Shown here: in pieces, positions 10,597 through 23,600 of the stretch
Numbering within the stretch: position 1 is the first letter of the stretch
Layout: each line of letters opens with the position of its first letter
Source: Tribonema minus
Lineage: Eukaryota > Sar > Xanthophyceae > Tribonematales > Tribonemataceae
Assembly (NCBI GenBank): GCA_017506865.1
Contig: JAFCMP010000078.1
Coordinates: 124,001 to 188,000, forward strand
Direction: 5' to 3'
Length of the DNA stretch: 64,000 nucleotides
Made by a program: the position numbers and the translations under genes
The notes under the pieces: generated by a model
Databases searched by the model: none
Told to the model about the DNA's origin: nothing
Seen by the model: only the letters and a program-made list of their open reading frames with translations

Positions 10597-13500
10597 ATGA
10601 GGCCCAACGATCGTGAGTGGAGCTGCGATGTGTGCAGTGCGAGGCTGGACCTGCTGTGCCCTGACTGCTTTCAGCTGCACGTGTCACGTGCCAGGGCGCA
10701 GCTGGAGGCGCTGTCCCAAGCTCGAGGTGCGTGCAGCTCTACCTGGTCTAATCACTAGCACCGTCATCTAGCCGCGGCTTCTCGCCTCGGACCATTTCCA
10801 GGCTCGCGGAGCTCCTGTCGCAAAGCTGCATCTGATTGTAGCTGCTGCGAAAGGGGTGCGTTTTTCCCTGATTTCAGCTGCTGCAAAAACATATCCTTGT
10901 GAGCCTGGCTCACACAAAACCAGAGCGGCCTCATGGGAGGCTGCAGCCTCCTGGTGCACATCACCCTGTCGAGTGGCTGGTACTTGCCACTTTGTATCCA
11001 ATGTCATCTTGACCTTTTGTTGATTTCATTTGTGAACAACGATTGTCGAAAGCATGCTGTTCGGAAGGATGATGTGAAACCACAGTACTGATCTGATGGG
11101 TTACGCGCAAACTGCAGCGGACGTGAAGCAGGAAACGGCGAAGCTGCTGGCGGCCAATGAGGAACCGCTCGGCAGCCTGCTGCATGGAGACGAGCTGAGG
11201 GTGGAGGCAGATCACTTGCGAGAGGAGCTGCTCAAGCTGTCACAGCAGGTCGCAACCGGTGAGCACTGCTGCAACGGACGCCACTGCTCTCTGTAATGTG
11301 TGGATTCAGTCAATAACATGCAGCTCTTCCAGCAGAGGAGGGCAAAGCGGCGCACCAGCGGCACACACATAGTTCCCCAAGCACTGCCTCAGTCACCAAG
11401 CAAAATGGCCCCGCGCTGGTGTCGCCGATAGGGCTTTATGAGTCTGCAAGTCTGCTGTGAAGCCTTTGTCATCACAACGGCGCACGTTCACGTCATTTCA
11501 CATGACTCACAAGCCTGACTAACCCTCCACCAATTGCTCCTGCTCTCCTGCGCCTGTGATGCGCAGAGAGGGTGCAGCTAGCAGCGCGCGCGTTCGCTGC
11601 CGTAGACGCTGAGGCGGCGCTGGTAGCGGCACACGCGGCCTTCGCCGCCTCGACCCGCAGGCAGGAGGCGGAGCAGCAGGCGGTGGATGGCGGGCTCGCG
11701 TGGTACGCCAGCCTGCGCGAGGCAGTGCTCAGGCAGCGGCGGTTACAAAGGGTGAGTCATTGCACTCCCCATGAGAAGTGACTTGTTGGTAGCTGATTTT
11801 TAGGGGGTTCCAAGGGGCGGCATGTGTGCGCGCGCTTGCACGGGGCGTGGTGACTGGCAGGGTATGTAGGCATGCCTGTACGATACATGGTCGTGTGCGT
11901 GTGAGCCGCGGTGCCCTGGACACTCAGTGAGAGATTCCAAAGTAAGCTTATAGTGTGGTAGCACGAGCTATGATATCAGTGCCCACGAATCATTCATGAC
12001 CACGGGCATGTGCTACATGCATGCAGTATCGGACATTGCCTGTCCATGATGGTCACATTGTGCGTTTGGTCAGGTGGAAACTGCGCTTAGGCGCTGCCCG
12101 TTGCAACGCCTGCGGCAGTGTCCTCTTCAGAAACAAACGCATGTGAAGGCGCAAATGGCAGATGTTGCCACACAAGTGCGCTGTGACATTTGATGTGAGG
12201 GCGGCAGTGCTCAGTCAGTGGCGGCGACACAGCGCTACCGTAGCCATCAAATCTGTAGAACACACCATGTTTCTCCCAACATGCCTCCGAAGGCATCTAC
12301 AGGACGCATTCGTAATTTCAACATCTGCCCAGCCGCTGACATCACCAATCATCTCTGGGGATGTTTCACGGCATATGCTCTAGTGCCATTGGGTTCAGTT
12401 GATTACAGGCTGCGCATTACACGTGCTCCTTCACACATTCAGTCTGGCCACAACACTGGGGGCAAGAACGCGAAGGCGTATCATTGCACACTCGACTATT
12501 GCCAGTTGGCATGAACGCCAATTCAACACTGAGTACACATCACTTTTTATCCCGCTTGAGTCCAGGTTCTCCAGCTATACATACTCCTGCCCCTGGAGGT
12601 GTCAATCGACAGCGGAGCGGAGCCGCAGGGCCTCAACAACGGAAATCTTCAAGTTGAAGTTATCAGGCGCGGTCCTGTGGGGGGTGTGGGCGCCATAGCA
12701 GGCCTGCCGTTGCCGCACAACGGCGCGTATGCGGCCGTGCCGGATGACGTCCTGGTGTCCGGTACGCAACGTGCTATTGATCTATTAGTATGTTCTACAC
12801 TGCTCAGAAAGACGCTCGGTGTGAACATGGGCGTGTTAATGGTTCTGACACCTCGCACGTTGGCCGGCAGATGCAAAAGCCATACATAGCGTAATTTGAG
12901 GCATGCCTGTGCATGCAACTACGGCACGTGCTAAACTGCTGATGCGGCGGTGACGCCATTATCTATGCCGCGGTTCATGCTGAGCTTATGCTGCAACGGT
13001 CACATCGTCATCAGCAGGGTGCACGTTTGTCAAATGTACTGATGATATAATACCTAGAAGCAGAAGATCTATGCAAGAGGTCTCGTTGCCCTGCCACTGT
13101 CGCGCGATGCCGGTCTCACATTCACTTTCAGTCCGGATCCTTGCGCAACATGTGTGAAGTCAGCTTCGTGCAGCAAATGCGGAGAACTAATTGGATGTAT
13201 TGCGTGTACTCGCCCGGGATATTGCCTGTTGTCCCCCTTGCTGCATGTTGCAGATCCACTGACCTATGTATGACAGGAGTGCCATGACATGTATGTACGT
13301 ATACATGCAAGTTGCGGACCTCAATCAGTGACCTGCATGCATACACGGCCACACTTGTGCCCTCTGAAGTATATGCCTGCTGTGACCTCTTGCAGACATT
13401 TGACACCACTGACAAGATAATGCGATGCTTGCTGCGCGTTGCCACGTTGCGTCCTTGTCTCGCTGGAGACAGCTCTGTTCTTGATTGCAAGGCTCGTGGA

Positions 13501-15719
13501 GGGGATCGCCAACTTCATGGACTTGAAGTTACCACACCCGCTGAAGACAGGTACGGCAGCAATGAGCATAGCGAAGTGTATATTGCAGGCTAGTGTGCGC
13601 TCTCCCACTGTTTGAACTTGGTGTTTTGAAGTATGTAGTTTTCTGGCCTACCATGTAGTTGCAACACCAGCTTCAGCACATGCTTGGGGTGTACTGACGA
13701 GTGAATCATGACAACACCTGCTGCATCGCTGTGCATTTCTTGACCTTCAAAAACGTGCACATTGGTGGCGGCAATGTGGTCCAGCAGAGTCTTCGCAAAC
13801 AAAAGCAGGCACTGGAGGTACTTTCCCTTGGTTGGATTGCTTGCGAGGCGGGGGGGATATCTCTCGATTGAGTTGTGCTGTTGTGGTGCATGTCGTGCTT
13901 GTTGACCAGCCGGTGGAGCGAGGCGACCTTGCCGGTATCATCAGGTGTCTTGACATAATCTGGTGATAAATGCATGTCCGTGCCATGTGCTTGTGTCGCA
14001 TGAGGAGCAGTGTCATTATACAGCCATTGTTAAAATTGTAACAGCCTTCACAGTGATTTTCCAAAGGGCTGCTTCAAACTGCATCGAACCAGCATGCGAA
14101 TTGTGCACAGAGGGCGCTCTTGATGTCGTTATCTGCTTGCAATTACACCATACTACTGTGTAGAATGCCTGCCAACAATGGCACTCATGCTTTGCTTGTG
14201 TATTTTGTGGTTGGTGTTTCCTCAGGGTATGCATCAGGCAGGGGATATGCAGCCATCTCATCAGGGGCAGGGGGCGGGGGAGCTTCGGAAGAATACCCCC
14301 TGTGTCCCCCTCACACGGTGCGTTGTGTCTTCCTGCACAGCAAATGGCGTGTCATTTTTTGTCGTTGAAGTTCTGCGATGGGTACGCTCTTTCAGTAACA
14401 GTGTATGCGGCCTCACCTGGTGACGACATACTTTATTGTATTTTTGACTTCAGATTGTGCATAACGCATGCTGCTCTAAGTTATACTAGAGCCCTGTTTG
14501 ATCTACTGAGAAACTAGAGCTGCAGCTGAATTGCGGATGCTGCTGCTGCAGGTGGCAGAGGGCGGAGTGATCGGCGGCAAAGCCTACAGCTCTGAGAGCG
14601 CATTCGAGACAGCGCTCGACATGCTGCGGAGCAATGTTGTGACCCTCTGTGTACAAGGCGCTGGAGTGCCTGTCGACAGGTCAGCATCACTTCATGGAAA
14701 CGAATCAAAAGATCGTGGAGCTCTAGGTGACGAGGTGTGGTTAGCCGCAAGTGTCTTCCACAAATAATCGTGGTCGCCGCTGCTGTAGCCATTGGCCACG
14801 AGTCACACAGTGTCACCATAATCACAGTAGTCAATGATTTCTGTGTGCAAGCTTTTTAGCCTTCGAGGCATGGGTGTTCGTAAATAAATGCGCGCAGTGC
14901 AGACTACGCTGCTGCATAGGAGTAACCTTCACCATTGCACGCGGCCTCTCTTGGGGCCTTCATAAGTGCAAGTCAACAAGTAGAAGGGGCGCGGTCATCA
15001 ACTGCAGACCTGCTTGAACGCAGCAGTTCAGTGGCACGGCCATATAATGAAAGCCATGTGTAGATACAAGCCATATAAGCTGAAGCGTTTCTGGGTGTTG
15101 AGTCCGTACGTCTTACAAACTGCAGTGTTCGTGAGTGGAGAGGCAGCAACAGTGCCATTGCTTGTAGTGCAGAGTGCCCAAAGTACCAAGGCTCGGCATT
15201 GGCTCATTGGCTCGTGTGTAGTGATCCACGCAGCGCCTGGTGAGCAGAGGCACTGCTGCCATGTCTGTCTCCCTTTATCGCGAGTCACTTGAGTTGAGCA
15301 ATGGTGCATTGGTTTCACATCGAAAAATTGGCGTTCTGTAAGTGACTGCCGCTGATATCATTCTTGCTGGCGTTCTGTAGGTGACTACCGCTACTATAAT
15401 CCCTACTGTCGTTCTGTAGTTGACTGCTGCTCAAATTCATCATGTCATGGTCTGACGATCACACAGGCTGTGGCCTGCAGAGGCGCTGCTGCTGAACCTG
15501 TGGGAACTGCACAAGCATGTCGGACAGCAGCTGGCAGCATCCACAGCCGCGCTGGAAACCATGCCCAGTACTGCTGCTATGGGCTCCCATCCTGACACGA
15601 GAAACGCGCCACCAGACAATGCTGCTGCTGCTGCTGGAGGTGGCAGTGCACAGCAGCTGTCGTCGCCGCAGCTCAATGATGAGGATGGCGGTTATGCGTT
15701 TGTGGTCATGCGGCGGTGA
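10597..15719 (+). CDS. ATG14/UVRAG-family autophagy PI3-kinase subunit
   Basis: Eleven exons modelled: 10597-10726, 11118-11258, 11336-11449, 11567-11751, 12074-12175, 12566-12787, 13469-13550, 14226-14317, 14341-14394, 14552-14726, 15481-15719, about 511 aa. The N-terminus has a zinc-knuckle-like CDVC-x7-CPDC pair, typical of ATG14. Exons 2-4 are coiled coil (LREELLKLSQQ, RQEAEQQAV). The C-terminal half follows the ATG14/UVRAG/VPS38 domain: IAGLPLPHN, LIARLVEGIANFMDLKLPHP, EYPL, and FETALDMLRSNVVTLC. Such proteins join the Vps34-Beclin complex that makes PI3P for autophagosome or endosome formation. The N-terminal cysteines favour ATG14 over UVRAG. Junctions 3/4, 6/7, 9/10 and 10/11 are the weakest: exon 6 could end at 12761 instead, and an undetected small exon near 13000-13460 is possible. 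The last 45 residues (ending GGYAFVVMRR) are low-complexity and lineage-specific. Confidence 0.75.
15330..15430 (+). repeat. Three ~40-bp tandem copies near the last ATG14-like intron end
   Basis: Three variants of cgttctgta(a/g)gtgact followed by gccgct or accgct occur at about 15331, 15371 and 15411. The copies carry donor-like gtaagt, gtaggt and gtagtt words. No exon edge in this gene matches closely, so this may be an old boundary-duplication array or an ordinary minisatellite. Confidence 0.6.
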
Positions 15720-16354
15720 CACGATCGACAGTTGCGCCTGCGCGCATGCAAATACTGAGTCAGTGAGAATTGCGCTGCGCTGGCGATTCGTCACCAGATA
15801 ACAAAAGCTGTGCGTACTGTATGTGTTCGATAGCTGTGCTTATTGTAACGCTCTACGGTCAGACTAGAAGGAGTGTGTAACAGTTTGTACAAATGTCATG
15901 TCAACAGTGAACGCAAAGTGCTGCTCAGGCTTATGATTGTTTCTTGCGCGCTTGCCATATCACCCATGCTCAGGAACATGTGCGTTGACAAGCATTCGAT
16001 CTTGTCAGAACAATGTTGACAGAATTTTTGAGAACCATCGTGTCTAGATCCGCTGTATAGATGTGTTCCTCCGCCTTCACACGGGTTGAAAAGAACTTTG
16101 TGAATGGTCTCAGCAGACTTGTCGCTGCATGCTACCGCTTTTGAGGTTGCGTACTTGTTTCTACTTGATCCGCAGAGGATGTTTCTTGTTGGTACTGAAC
16201 GTTTACGTCGTTTGAGTGGTTGTCATTGTGACTTTCAGATTGTCACACGACATGTAGATTTCATTCAGCAAGCTTAGAAACCATATAGTCTAGCTGGGCT
16301 TTTCTCGTCGTGAGCGAGAATTGATAAAGTACGAACACGTTGGGCTCAGGCACA
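15720..16354. other. Intergenic, AT-richer spacer
   Basis: No open frame of note. This is the 3' flank of the ATG14-like gene and the 5' flank of the possible small gene at 16355. No promoter motif is recognisable. Confidence 0.5.
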
Positions 16355-16889
16355 ATGGCGTTGGCAGGTGAGCATGTGCATGATTTGAAGTTCGCTCCAA
16401 ACCTTAACTTTGTAAATTCCTTTTACAAAAGTGGTCAGCACAGTCCCGCAACGACGTGCAGGGTATCAACAAGGCTGCTCTAGGTGACAGGGTTGACAAA
16501 TACGGTCGTTTCTATGTCATAAGTTCGTCATATACGTATACCGCCGTGAGAAGCCAATACATACGCAATACGGTCGCCGCAAACTTCAACTTCACATTTA
16601 ACTTCCTGTTGAACTTTTTTTTTGCGTGTGAGAGGGGATGTGTGTGCTGTTGCCAAGCATGGTTTTGTTCATTGAGCACGAGCTGCGCACTTCATAACGT
16701 ATATAATTGCTCACAGCAGTCATTGTACCACCATATGTGCTCTATATCCCGGCTGCGCTGCCTTGGGGCGTTGCTGCTGCTTGCCTGTTGCAAGCATCGT
16801 CTGTATATTCGTCCTGGCGGGACTCACACGTACGCTCATACGGTATATACGGTTCATACGGCGTAGGCCGTATATGTCAACCCTGCTAG
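16355..16889 (+). CDS. Possible small single-helix membrane protein (76 aa)
   Basis: A three-exon model (16355-16367, 16439-16483, 16717-16889) joins in phase 1 at both introns, with donors gtgagc and gtgaca and acceptors tcag and acag. The product starts MALAAQSRNDVQGINKAAL, then has a hydrophobic stretch of about 33 residues (VIVPPYVLYIP, ALPWGVAAACLLQA) and a Tyr/Gly/Ser-rich tail. I do not recognise a family. It resembles the size and shape of small organelle inner-membrane subunits, which is only an impression. The tail may instead be read into intron, and a downstream exon is possible. The (aacttc)-like word at 16583-16596 lies in its second intron. Confidence 0.35.
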
Positions 16890-17667
16890 GTGATGGTGAG
16901 GTCGTCAGTAATTCAGCGTACATACACTCATTGGCAATGGGCAGTGCAACATCCTTTCAACTAGTAGTGTTTGGGCCACAGGCACCATTTTTGGAGCTGG
17001 CATCGCGTTGCATACCATGACACACAGGAGCAGCAGTGTGGCACAAGGATGGATGATCATCTCGGCAACAACTGCCAGATGAGCCAAAGCAGTATATAAT
17101 GTACATGGGAGTTGAGGGTAGGCTATGATTTGCACGCGCATGCTATACAAGCACGTTGCAGCTACACAAACTACTGGGTTTGCTGGTCTTGTCCCCCTGG
17201 CACCCCCCTGCCCTTTACAAGCCGTTGGAGGGAAGCACGCGCAAGCTTCATACGCAAACCTATGCACCCTGCTCTGAGCCAGCCCCAGGGACTGTGCTTG
17301 TGATGGCCACACTCATGGCATGAGCCAGTCACCAGTATCCCATACATGACTGTATGCCCAGCCCTTCGCCCACAGTGAGGCCCCTGACATTGCCAGTGCC
17401 CCTCCCATCCCACCCCCTTGTAATCCAACCATAAACAGACTTGAAATACAACGCTGTCGGTGCTGCTGCTGTCAGCGACGGGGCGCAGCGCCTGATTAGC
17501 AGCAGTGCTCCACGTCCCTTGTGCGGCGACGGAGCTCAGCCCCTGCGCAGCAACAGCAGCGCTCATTGCTATGTGTCAGCAGCATCAGCCACAGCTGTGT
17601 GACAGTGCTGAGTGATTGCTGCGTGTCAGCAGCAACGCTCAGCCACTGCACTGCCGTGTGACAGTGC
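16890..17667. other. Convergent intergenic region
   Basis: Lies between the possible small gene (plus) and the fructokinase stop (minus). At 17480-17660 there are several similar short units around gtcagcagca and tgacagtgctcagc, a small degenerate tandem repeat. Open frames on both strands lack recognisable products. Confidence 0.5.
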
Positions 17668-20600
17668 TCAGCACCTCCCCAGCAGCGCCTTGGACATGGT
17701 GATGCCGGCGGCGGCGAGGGTCAGTATGGCCGCGGCCTTGCTGACCAGCTGGACAAACCGCAGCTGCAGCAAGCAAAACACGCATTTGCGGGGCATTTGA
17801 TGAGCAAAAACGCAGTGCGGGGCATTTGATGAGCACGGGTAGCTTGTGAGGTGTGGTCCAGAGTACATTGCACTGGCCTTTGAGTGGGTGCACATGATAC
17901 GCTCAAAACAATGCTCTCAGAATGTCCATGCTTCAAAGTGTCTTCTCTGCAGGACACGTCAACTAGATCCGGCAAGCGTACCTTTGTACTCTGAGGCTAC
18001 TGTTGATGTGAGACACAGGGGAGGCAATCGTGACTGACGTGGTTTTCAAATGCTGTGATGCCATGACCGCGTCTCCCCCTGCAGTATGCGCACCAGTAGC
18101 AACCGCCCTAGTGAACCAGGCTTGGCAGGACCCTGTCATTGAAAACGCTTCTGTTCGCGACCTTTGGTACATGTCAGGTCCCGAACCTGTTCAACGATAC
18201 CAGCTTGCCTTTCATTGCCCTCATTCGTTTTCAAGATTTGAGCGCAAGCGATCGGTCACGTCAACACGAAACAGGGGCGACTTGCTCGCATTCGCGCCCC
18301 CATGTGCGCTGCGCGGTTCCGGTCATGACTGGGTCTGACTCAGACTCAGACCCAGACTCACCGCGTTCTCGTCGCCGCCCGCCTTCGGCACCGCGCAGCC
18401 GTGCCCCTGCGACCCCTCTTTGGCGCTTACCGCGGCGGGGAAGTGCTCCCGCTTGCCCTCGAGGGCGACGTGCGCTAGCGTGAGCGCCCCCACGATGCCC
18501 GCGCGCTGTCCAAAGTTGGAGGGCGTGATGTAGGTGTCGATGGCGTCGGTGGTGACCTTGGGGTGGTCAATGTAGCCGTGGAGCAGCTCGCGCGTCCACT
18601 TGCGCGTCATGGGGTACAGGATGGTCCTGAGGGGGGGAGGGGGGGAAACAGGGGACGGGAGGGGGGGGGGGGTGGGGGGGGTCAAAGGCATGCTGGGGCT
18701 GCAAGCGCGCGGGCAAGGGAGTATCATGAGTCAGCGAGCGTTGTTCACCCCATGTGGCTGCTGTTGCTGTCTACTGCCTTTGGAGGCTTCTGTAGTCATG
18801 CGTGGAATACCATCACTCTCCTATTATCCTCCTTCTCCCAGTACCTCGCATACGTACATATTGTTGAGCAGGCCACCGCTCAGCACAATGCGTTCGGGGG
18901 ACGCCACCAGAACGATTCCTGCGCGCTCCTGTCGCGAGCTACATGTGCACAATTGCGTTGCATACATGGAAACGATACAAAATATCGAAGAGCGCTATAC
19001 ATACGTACATACCTGTTGAGCACGCCACCGCTCAGCACAATGCGCTCGGGAGACGCCACCAGGACCAGCGATGCACACAGGCTATGCTACATACATACCT
19101 ATTGAGTACGCCACCGCTTCAGCACAATGCGCTCGGGAGACGCCACCAGTACCAGCGACGCGCACAGGCTGCACAATTTGTTATGTACATACATACATAC
19201 ATACAACATTCGTACATACCTATTGAGTACGCCACCGCTCAGCACAATGCGCTCGGGAGACGCCACCAGCACCAGCGATGCGCATAGGCTGCCCAGCGCG
19301 TGCGCAGTGGGCTCCCAGATTGGGTCATCGTCGCTGAGATTTGCCAGCTCGGAACGCTCGCAGCCTGCGACCAGAAGCAGAAGTGCAGTGAAGGTTGTCA
19401 GGAAATGAAATGACGTACTTCGAAGTACATGTGTATTTACATATTTTGTGTCCGTTGTCCATATAAGTTGGCTCATCATCGCTCAGCTTTGCCGGCTGTT
19501 GACACACCAAGAAGTAACGCCGTCAAACCTCACAGATTTCCCCGCTGTAGTTTGCCTGGCAGAGCAAAAGAAACGTGCGACGTCATTCCCACAGGCAGGT
19601 AGAGAGTACAGAGTGTAGGCTGACCGCGGAGACGATCAGTGGCAAGCTGCTGAGCTTTTGACACAGCTCACAAATACCGTGGGACTGTTACAGGAGGGGT
19701 ACGTAGGTACTATATGCGCCAAGCCCCTGCCTAAAGTAGAGTCTAGACGCCCCAAGCAGCGCACCTCATGTGAGCAGCGAGTCTCACAAAACAGCACAGA
19801 GAATGCTCACTGAATGTCGCCTAAATCATGTACACCGCCTCATGTGAGCAGCGAGGCCACCCAGCACAGTACAGAGAATGCTCACTGGATGTACTACATT
19901 TATGTACACCGCATTGTTGTTTGTTAAGGAGAGCTAAGCCGGATGAAGCACGTGGCACTGCTACTGAATATTCACTGCATTCGGTTTCTTGAGGGCTAAG
20001 CATGTTTGAAGCATATGCCACTGCAGTAGCAGCAGACAAGGGTATGTAGGTACCTCTGCGCGCAGCCAAACCCGAGCACAGTACAGAGGGTGCTTACTGT
20101 ATGTACTCGGAATCATGTACACTGCATCATTCTTCTCTTGAGCTAAGCATGTCAAGGAATGTGCCACCGCAGTAGCAGACAAGAGCACGTCAAAAGCGAT
20201 GTCACTTGTCAAACAAGTCCACGAAAACAACTTCAACTTGATGTTGAACAAGAACATCAACAGGTAGGTAGGGTACCTTTGCGTGCAGCCAGCCCCGGGG
20301 TCGCTGCCAGCCCCCTCCACGGAGGCCCTAAAGAGTTCATCAAAGTAAAGCAACTTCAACTTGATATTGAACAAGAACAGGTAGGGGCAACTTCAACTTG
20401 ATATTGAACAAAAACATCAACAGGTAGTAGGCGGTACCTTTGCGTGCCGCCAAACCAGGGGTCGCAGCCAGCCCCTCCCCAGAGGCCCCAAAGAGCTCAT
20501 CCACACCCGCAAAGTAAAGCAACTTCGACTTGATATTGAACAAGAACATCAACAGGTAGGTAGGTAAGGGCAACTTCAACTTGATGTTGAACAATAACAT

Positions 20601-23600
20601 CAACAGGTAGGTACCCTTGCGTGCCGCCAAACCCGGTGTCGCTGCCAGCCCCTCCACAGAGGCCCCAAAGAGCTCATCCACACCCGCAAAGTCGTCTCCA
20701 GCCATACGCTGCAGGCACAGGTGGCCCGCCTCTGCTCACGAGACAGACACAGAAGCGGCAGCAAGCGATGATTCAATTGAAGTTTGACTGCAAAGTTGAG
20801 TTTTTTTCTTATGTGAACGCTTATTTTTCAAACGAGGCGATGAAGTTGAACTTGTCCAGTGAACTTTGAAGTTTGACTAAAAACTTGAAATTTCACAAGT
20901 CAACCTGGTTCGAGCTTGTGGTCGATATGAAGCTGAACTATCTTCACTCCGAAGGAGAGTGCAGCCTACATGATTTGTGAGCGCATGCTGCATCAGCACC
21001 TGTGATTGTTGCGGTGATGCGAATTCGCCGCAAGGCACACGTGGCCCGCCCCTGCTTACACGGCACCCACCAAGCAGGGCAGCAAGTGAGGTGACTTCAA
21101 GTACACAATGAACTTCAAGTACACAAGATGAGTGCGTCAGTGCAAGTGTCAGCACTTGTGTTGCAGTGATGGTTCAACATAATTGCTTGCCAAACTAGCG
21201 TGAAGAGGGTGCAGCTTCATGAAGAGACCCTGCTTGTACAGAGCTTTTGGATTTGCTGTTTCAAGTGCATGACTTGAAGTGCTCAAGTGAGCGTTCCGGC
21301 TGGTTGTCAGTGCTCACAACAATCATATATTGTCGAAGGACATCTGCAGTGTTAATCATTCAAACCAGAGCAATATACAGTGGGGGGGCTTCACAATACG
21401 TGTTGTGCATTTGACATCATCATGTTCTTGAATTCCAGAGTAAAATGCCACAGCGCACATCTGCTGGCCGATGCATCAACTTGCGTTGTGAGAGTCAATA
21501 AACATGCGTACACACCGATTGGCAGGGTCTGCATAAAGGGCCACAGCCAACATACTGAATTTAAGCTGCACCTCAACGCTCATTGTCTAAACTTCAATGT
21601 GCGACAAAGCCGCGCCATGGCTTTGACGGTGCCAACGATAGTCAATAAGCACATCTGTTGCCAACTGCAGCACTGCTCATTGTCACAAAGAGCTTCAAGC
21701 GGTCCAGGTTAGGTGCCACAAATGGCATTACAAAGGCACTTTCGATATGGGGTCGTACTGCCAGCGATAATGAAAGGCGCACATTTTATACATACTGTTG
21801 AAGCTCGTATGGAACCGGCAACACTCGTATTGTCACAGAAGACAGAAGCAGAAAGTGTGGTTTTGGAGCTTCATCTTGAGCACTGATGCACTAACTTCAA
21901 CTATTGTCAGTGAGCCACCGCAACAAATGGTAACATGCTGCCGTAGTGAATGACAGGTATCATGCTTTTTGGCCCTGCTTTGAGCGCGTGGCCAGACCTA
22001 GCATTAGGTCATGAACACGCGCCAATGTACGCACAGCCTCGTACTGCACAAGTCAATCGTGAACGTGTACCTAAGTCTTCAACACCTGCAATATCTCATG
22101 CAAATCGAACATACAGGTGCACCAATTTTAGGTTCCAGTTCATAATGAATAGGGGTTCAAGTCCCTTCTTTGGTTGCGTCTCAATGCGCTCGATATGTAG
22201 CAAACCCACCTGGATGCAGCAGTCCGTGTATGGGTTTGCCATTGACCACCAGACCCACGCCTATGCCCGTACCGACCGTGATGTATGCACAAGAGGTCTC
22301 TCCTTCGGCGCCATTCCACTGCAGAATTGGCGGCACAGCGGGAGGTACGATCAGTGCTGACAGGCGCACAGTCAGGGGACACGAGAAGACGTGTGAAAGC
22401 CACCCGCCGTTCAAGTTGCTTCACATATTGCTGAAGCATGCCATGTGAATTTACGCGATCATGGGACGCTGCTTCGCCTGGCATTTATCAAAGTCAACAT
22501 CAACGGTGGGGGCTGGCTGGCAAGCAGCAGCCCCTACCCCTAATCCTGCACCTAACCCTAATGCTCCTACACCTAACCCTAACCCTCGCCCTGATCTCCC
22601 ATCCACTGCATGCCCCACATGTTTGTGCTGCAGCGCCAACTTCAACTTCAAGTTGAGCTGCATGCAGTTAAAAGCTTGCGCGTCCAGTATCTGTTGTAAT
22701 ATGCACCACATGGCTGTTTGGTTTCTTGTGCAAACATGCATCACACACATTCTAAGCAACTTCCTAGTAAAACTTGATGGTTCCGCCTCTCGATCAAACT
22801 TGCACTACATTGTAGCATCATATTTGCTAGGAACGTCATGGTCAGAAACCTGCCACATGCCAACGATGATGTGATATATATGGCAAGACCAAAATGTAAT
22901 ATATTACATTAGAAGTAAAAAAACACCGTTGTGTACTTCAAGCTATACTTCAAAAGTACGCTGGTGCTCTGTGCAGGCACTGCTCAGCTGAAGGCACAAA
23001 CCTGCTGCGAGCCAGGCAAAGACAGTCAATCTGCACTGTGACTTGTACAATTCATGTGCAGCGCGATGCAGCTTGCCATCAACTTTATAGGCACCGCATG
23101 CGCTCATCCACAAGAAACAAGGAGTACCACGCTGCGGGCACATGAACTGGGTGGTTGTACAGGCGCACGTTATCTTTGACTTGCATGCTGCTGCAGCAAG
23201 TTTGCTATGGAGCCTGTGCAAATGGCTATGGTAGGCGCATTGATTTTCAACAGCATTCATGATGTGTGCCGCGCTCAGTCCCTGGGTACCAGGGGGGCGC
23301 ACTGTGAAACAGTTGCCACTCAATGTAGCAGCAACATTGCTTCTCGAGGTATGATGTCTTGGCACCTGTCGCTGGTTAAACGTGATGATGTATGACATGC
23401 ATGCAGATGGCTCTTCTTAGCGAATCAATTATGATGCGCAGCAGCAGCGACATGTTACTGCCAAGTTCAAACTCACAATCCTTACAGCCTTGCACTGCCA
23501 ACAGAGGCGGCAACTTCACTAAGATTCTGATGTTACCAGGCTACCTAGGCTGGTGGTGTAAACAGATACAGCAGCTTTGCCATTTGAGCAGCATAAGCTC

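Noticed and set aside
16707-16889. Triosephosphate-isomerase-like VIVPPYV segment
   Set aside because: The surrounding residues do not follow the TIM barrel and no other TIM exon is nearby.
18858-20620. CRISPR-like regular repeats
   Set aside because: The repeats are diverged tandem copies of exon edges with donor sites in a eukaryotic gene, without unique equal-length spacers.
22145-22175. Possible T-arm (aggggttcaagtccctt)
   Set aside because: The T-arm pairs, but no matching acceptor stem, D-arm or anticodon arm precedes it, and it lies in a fructokinase intron.
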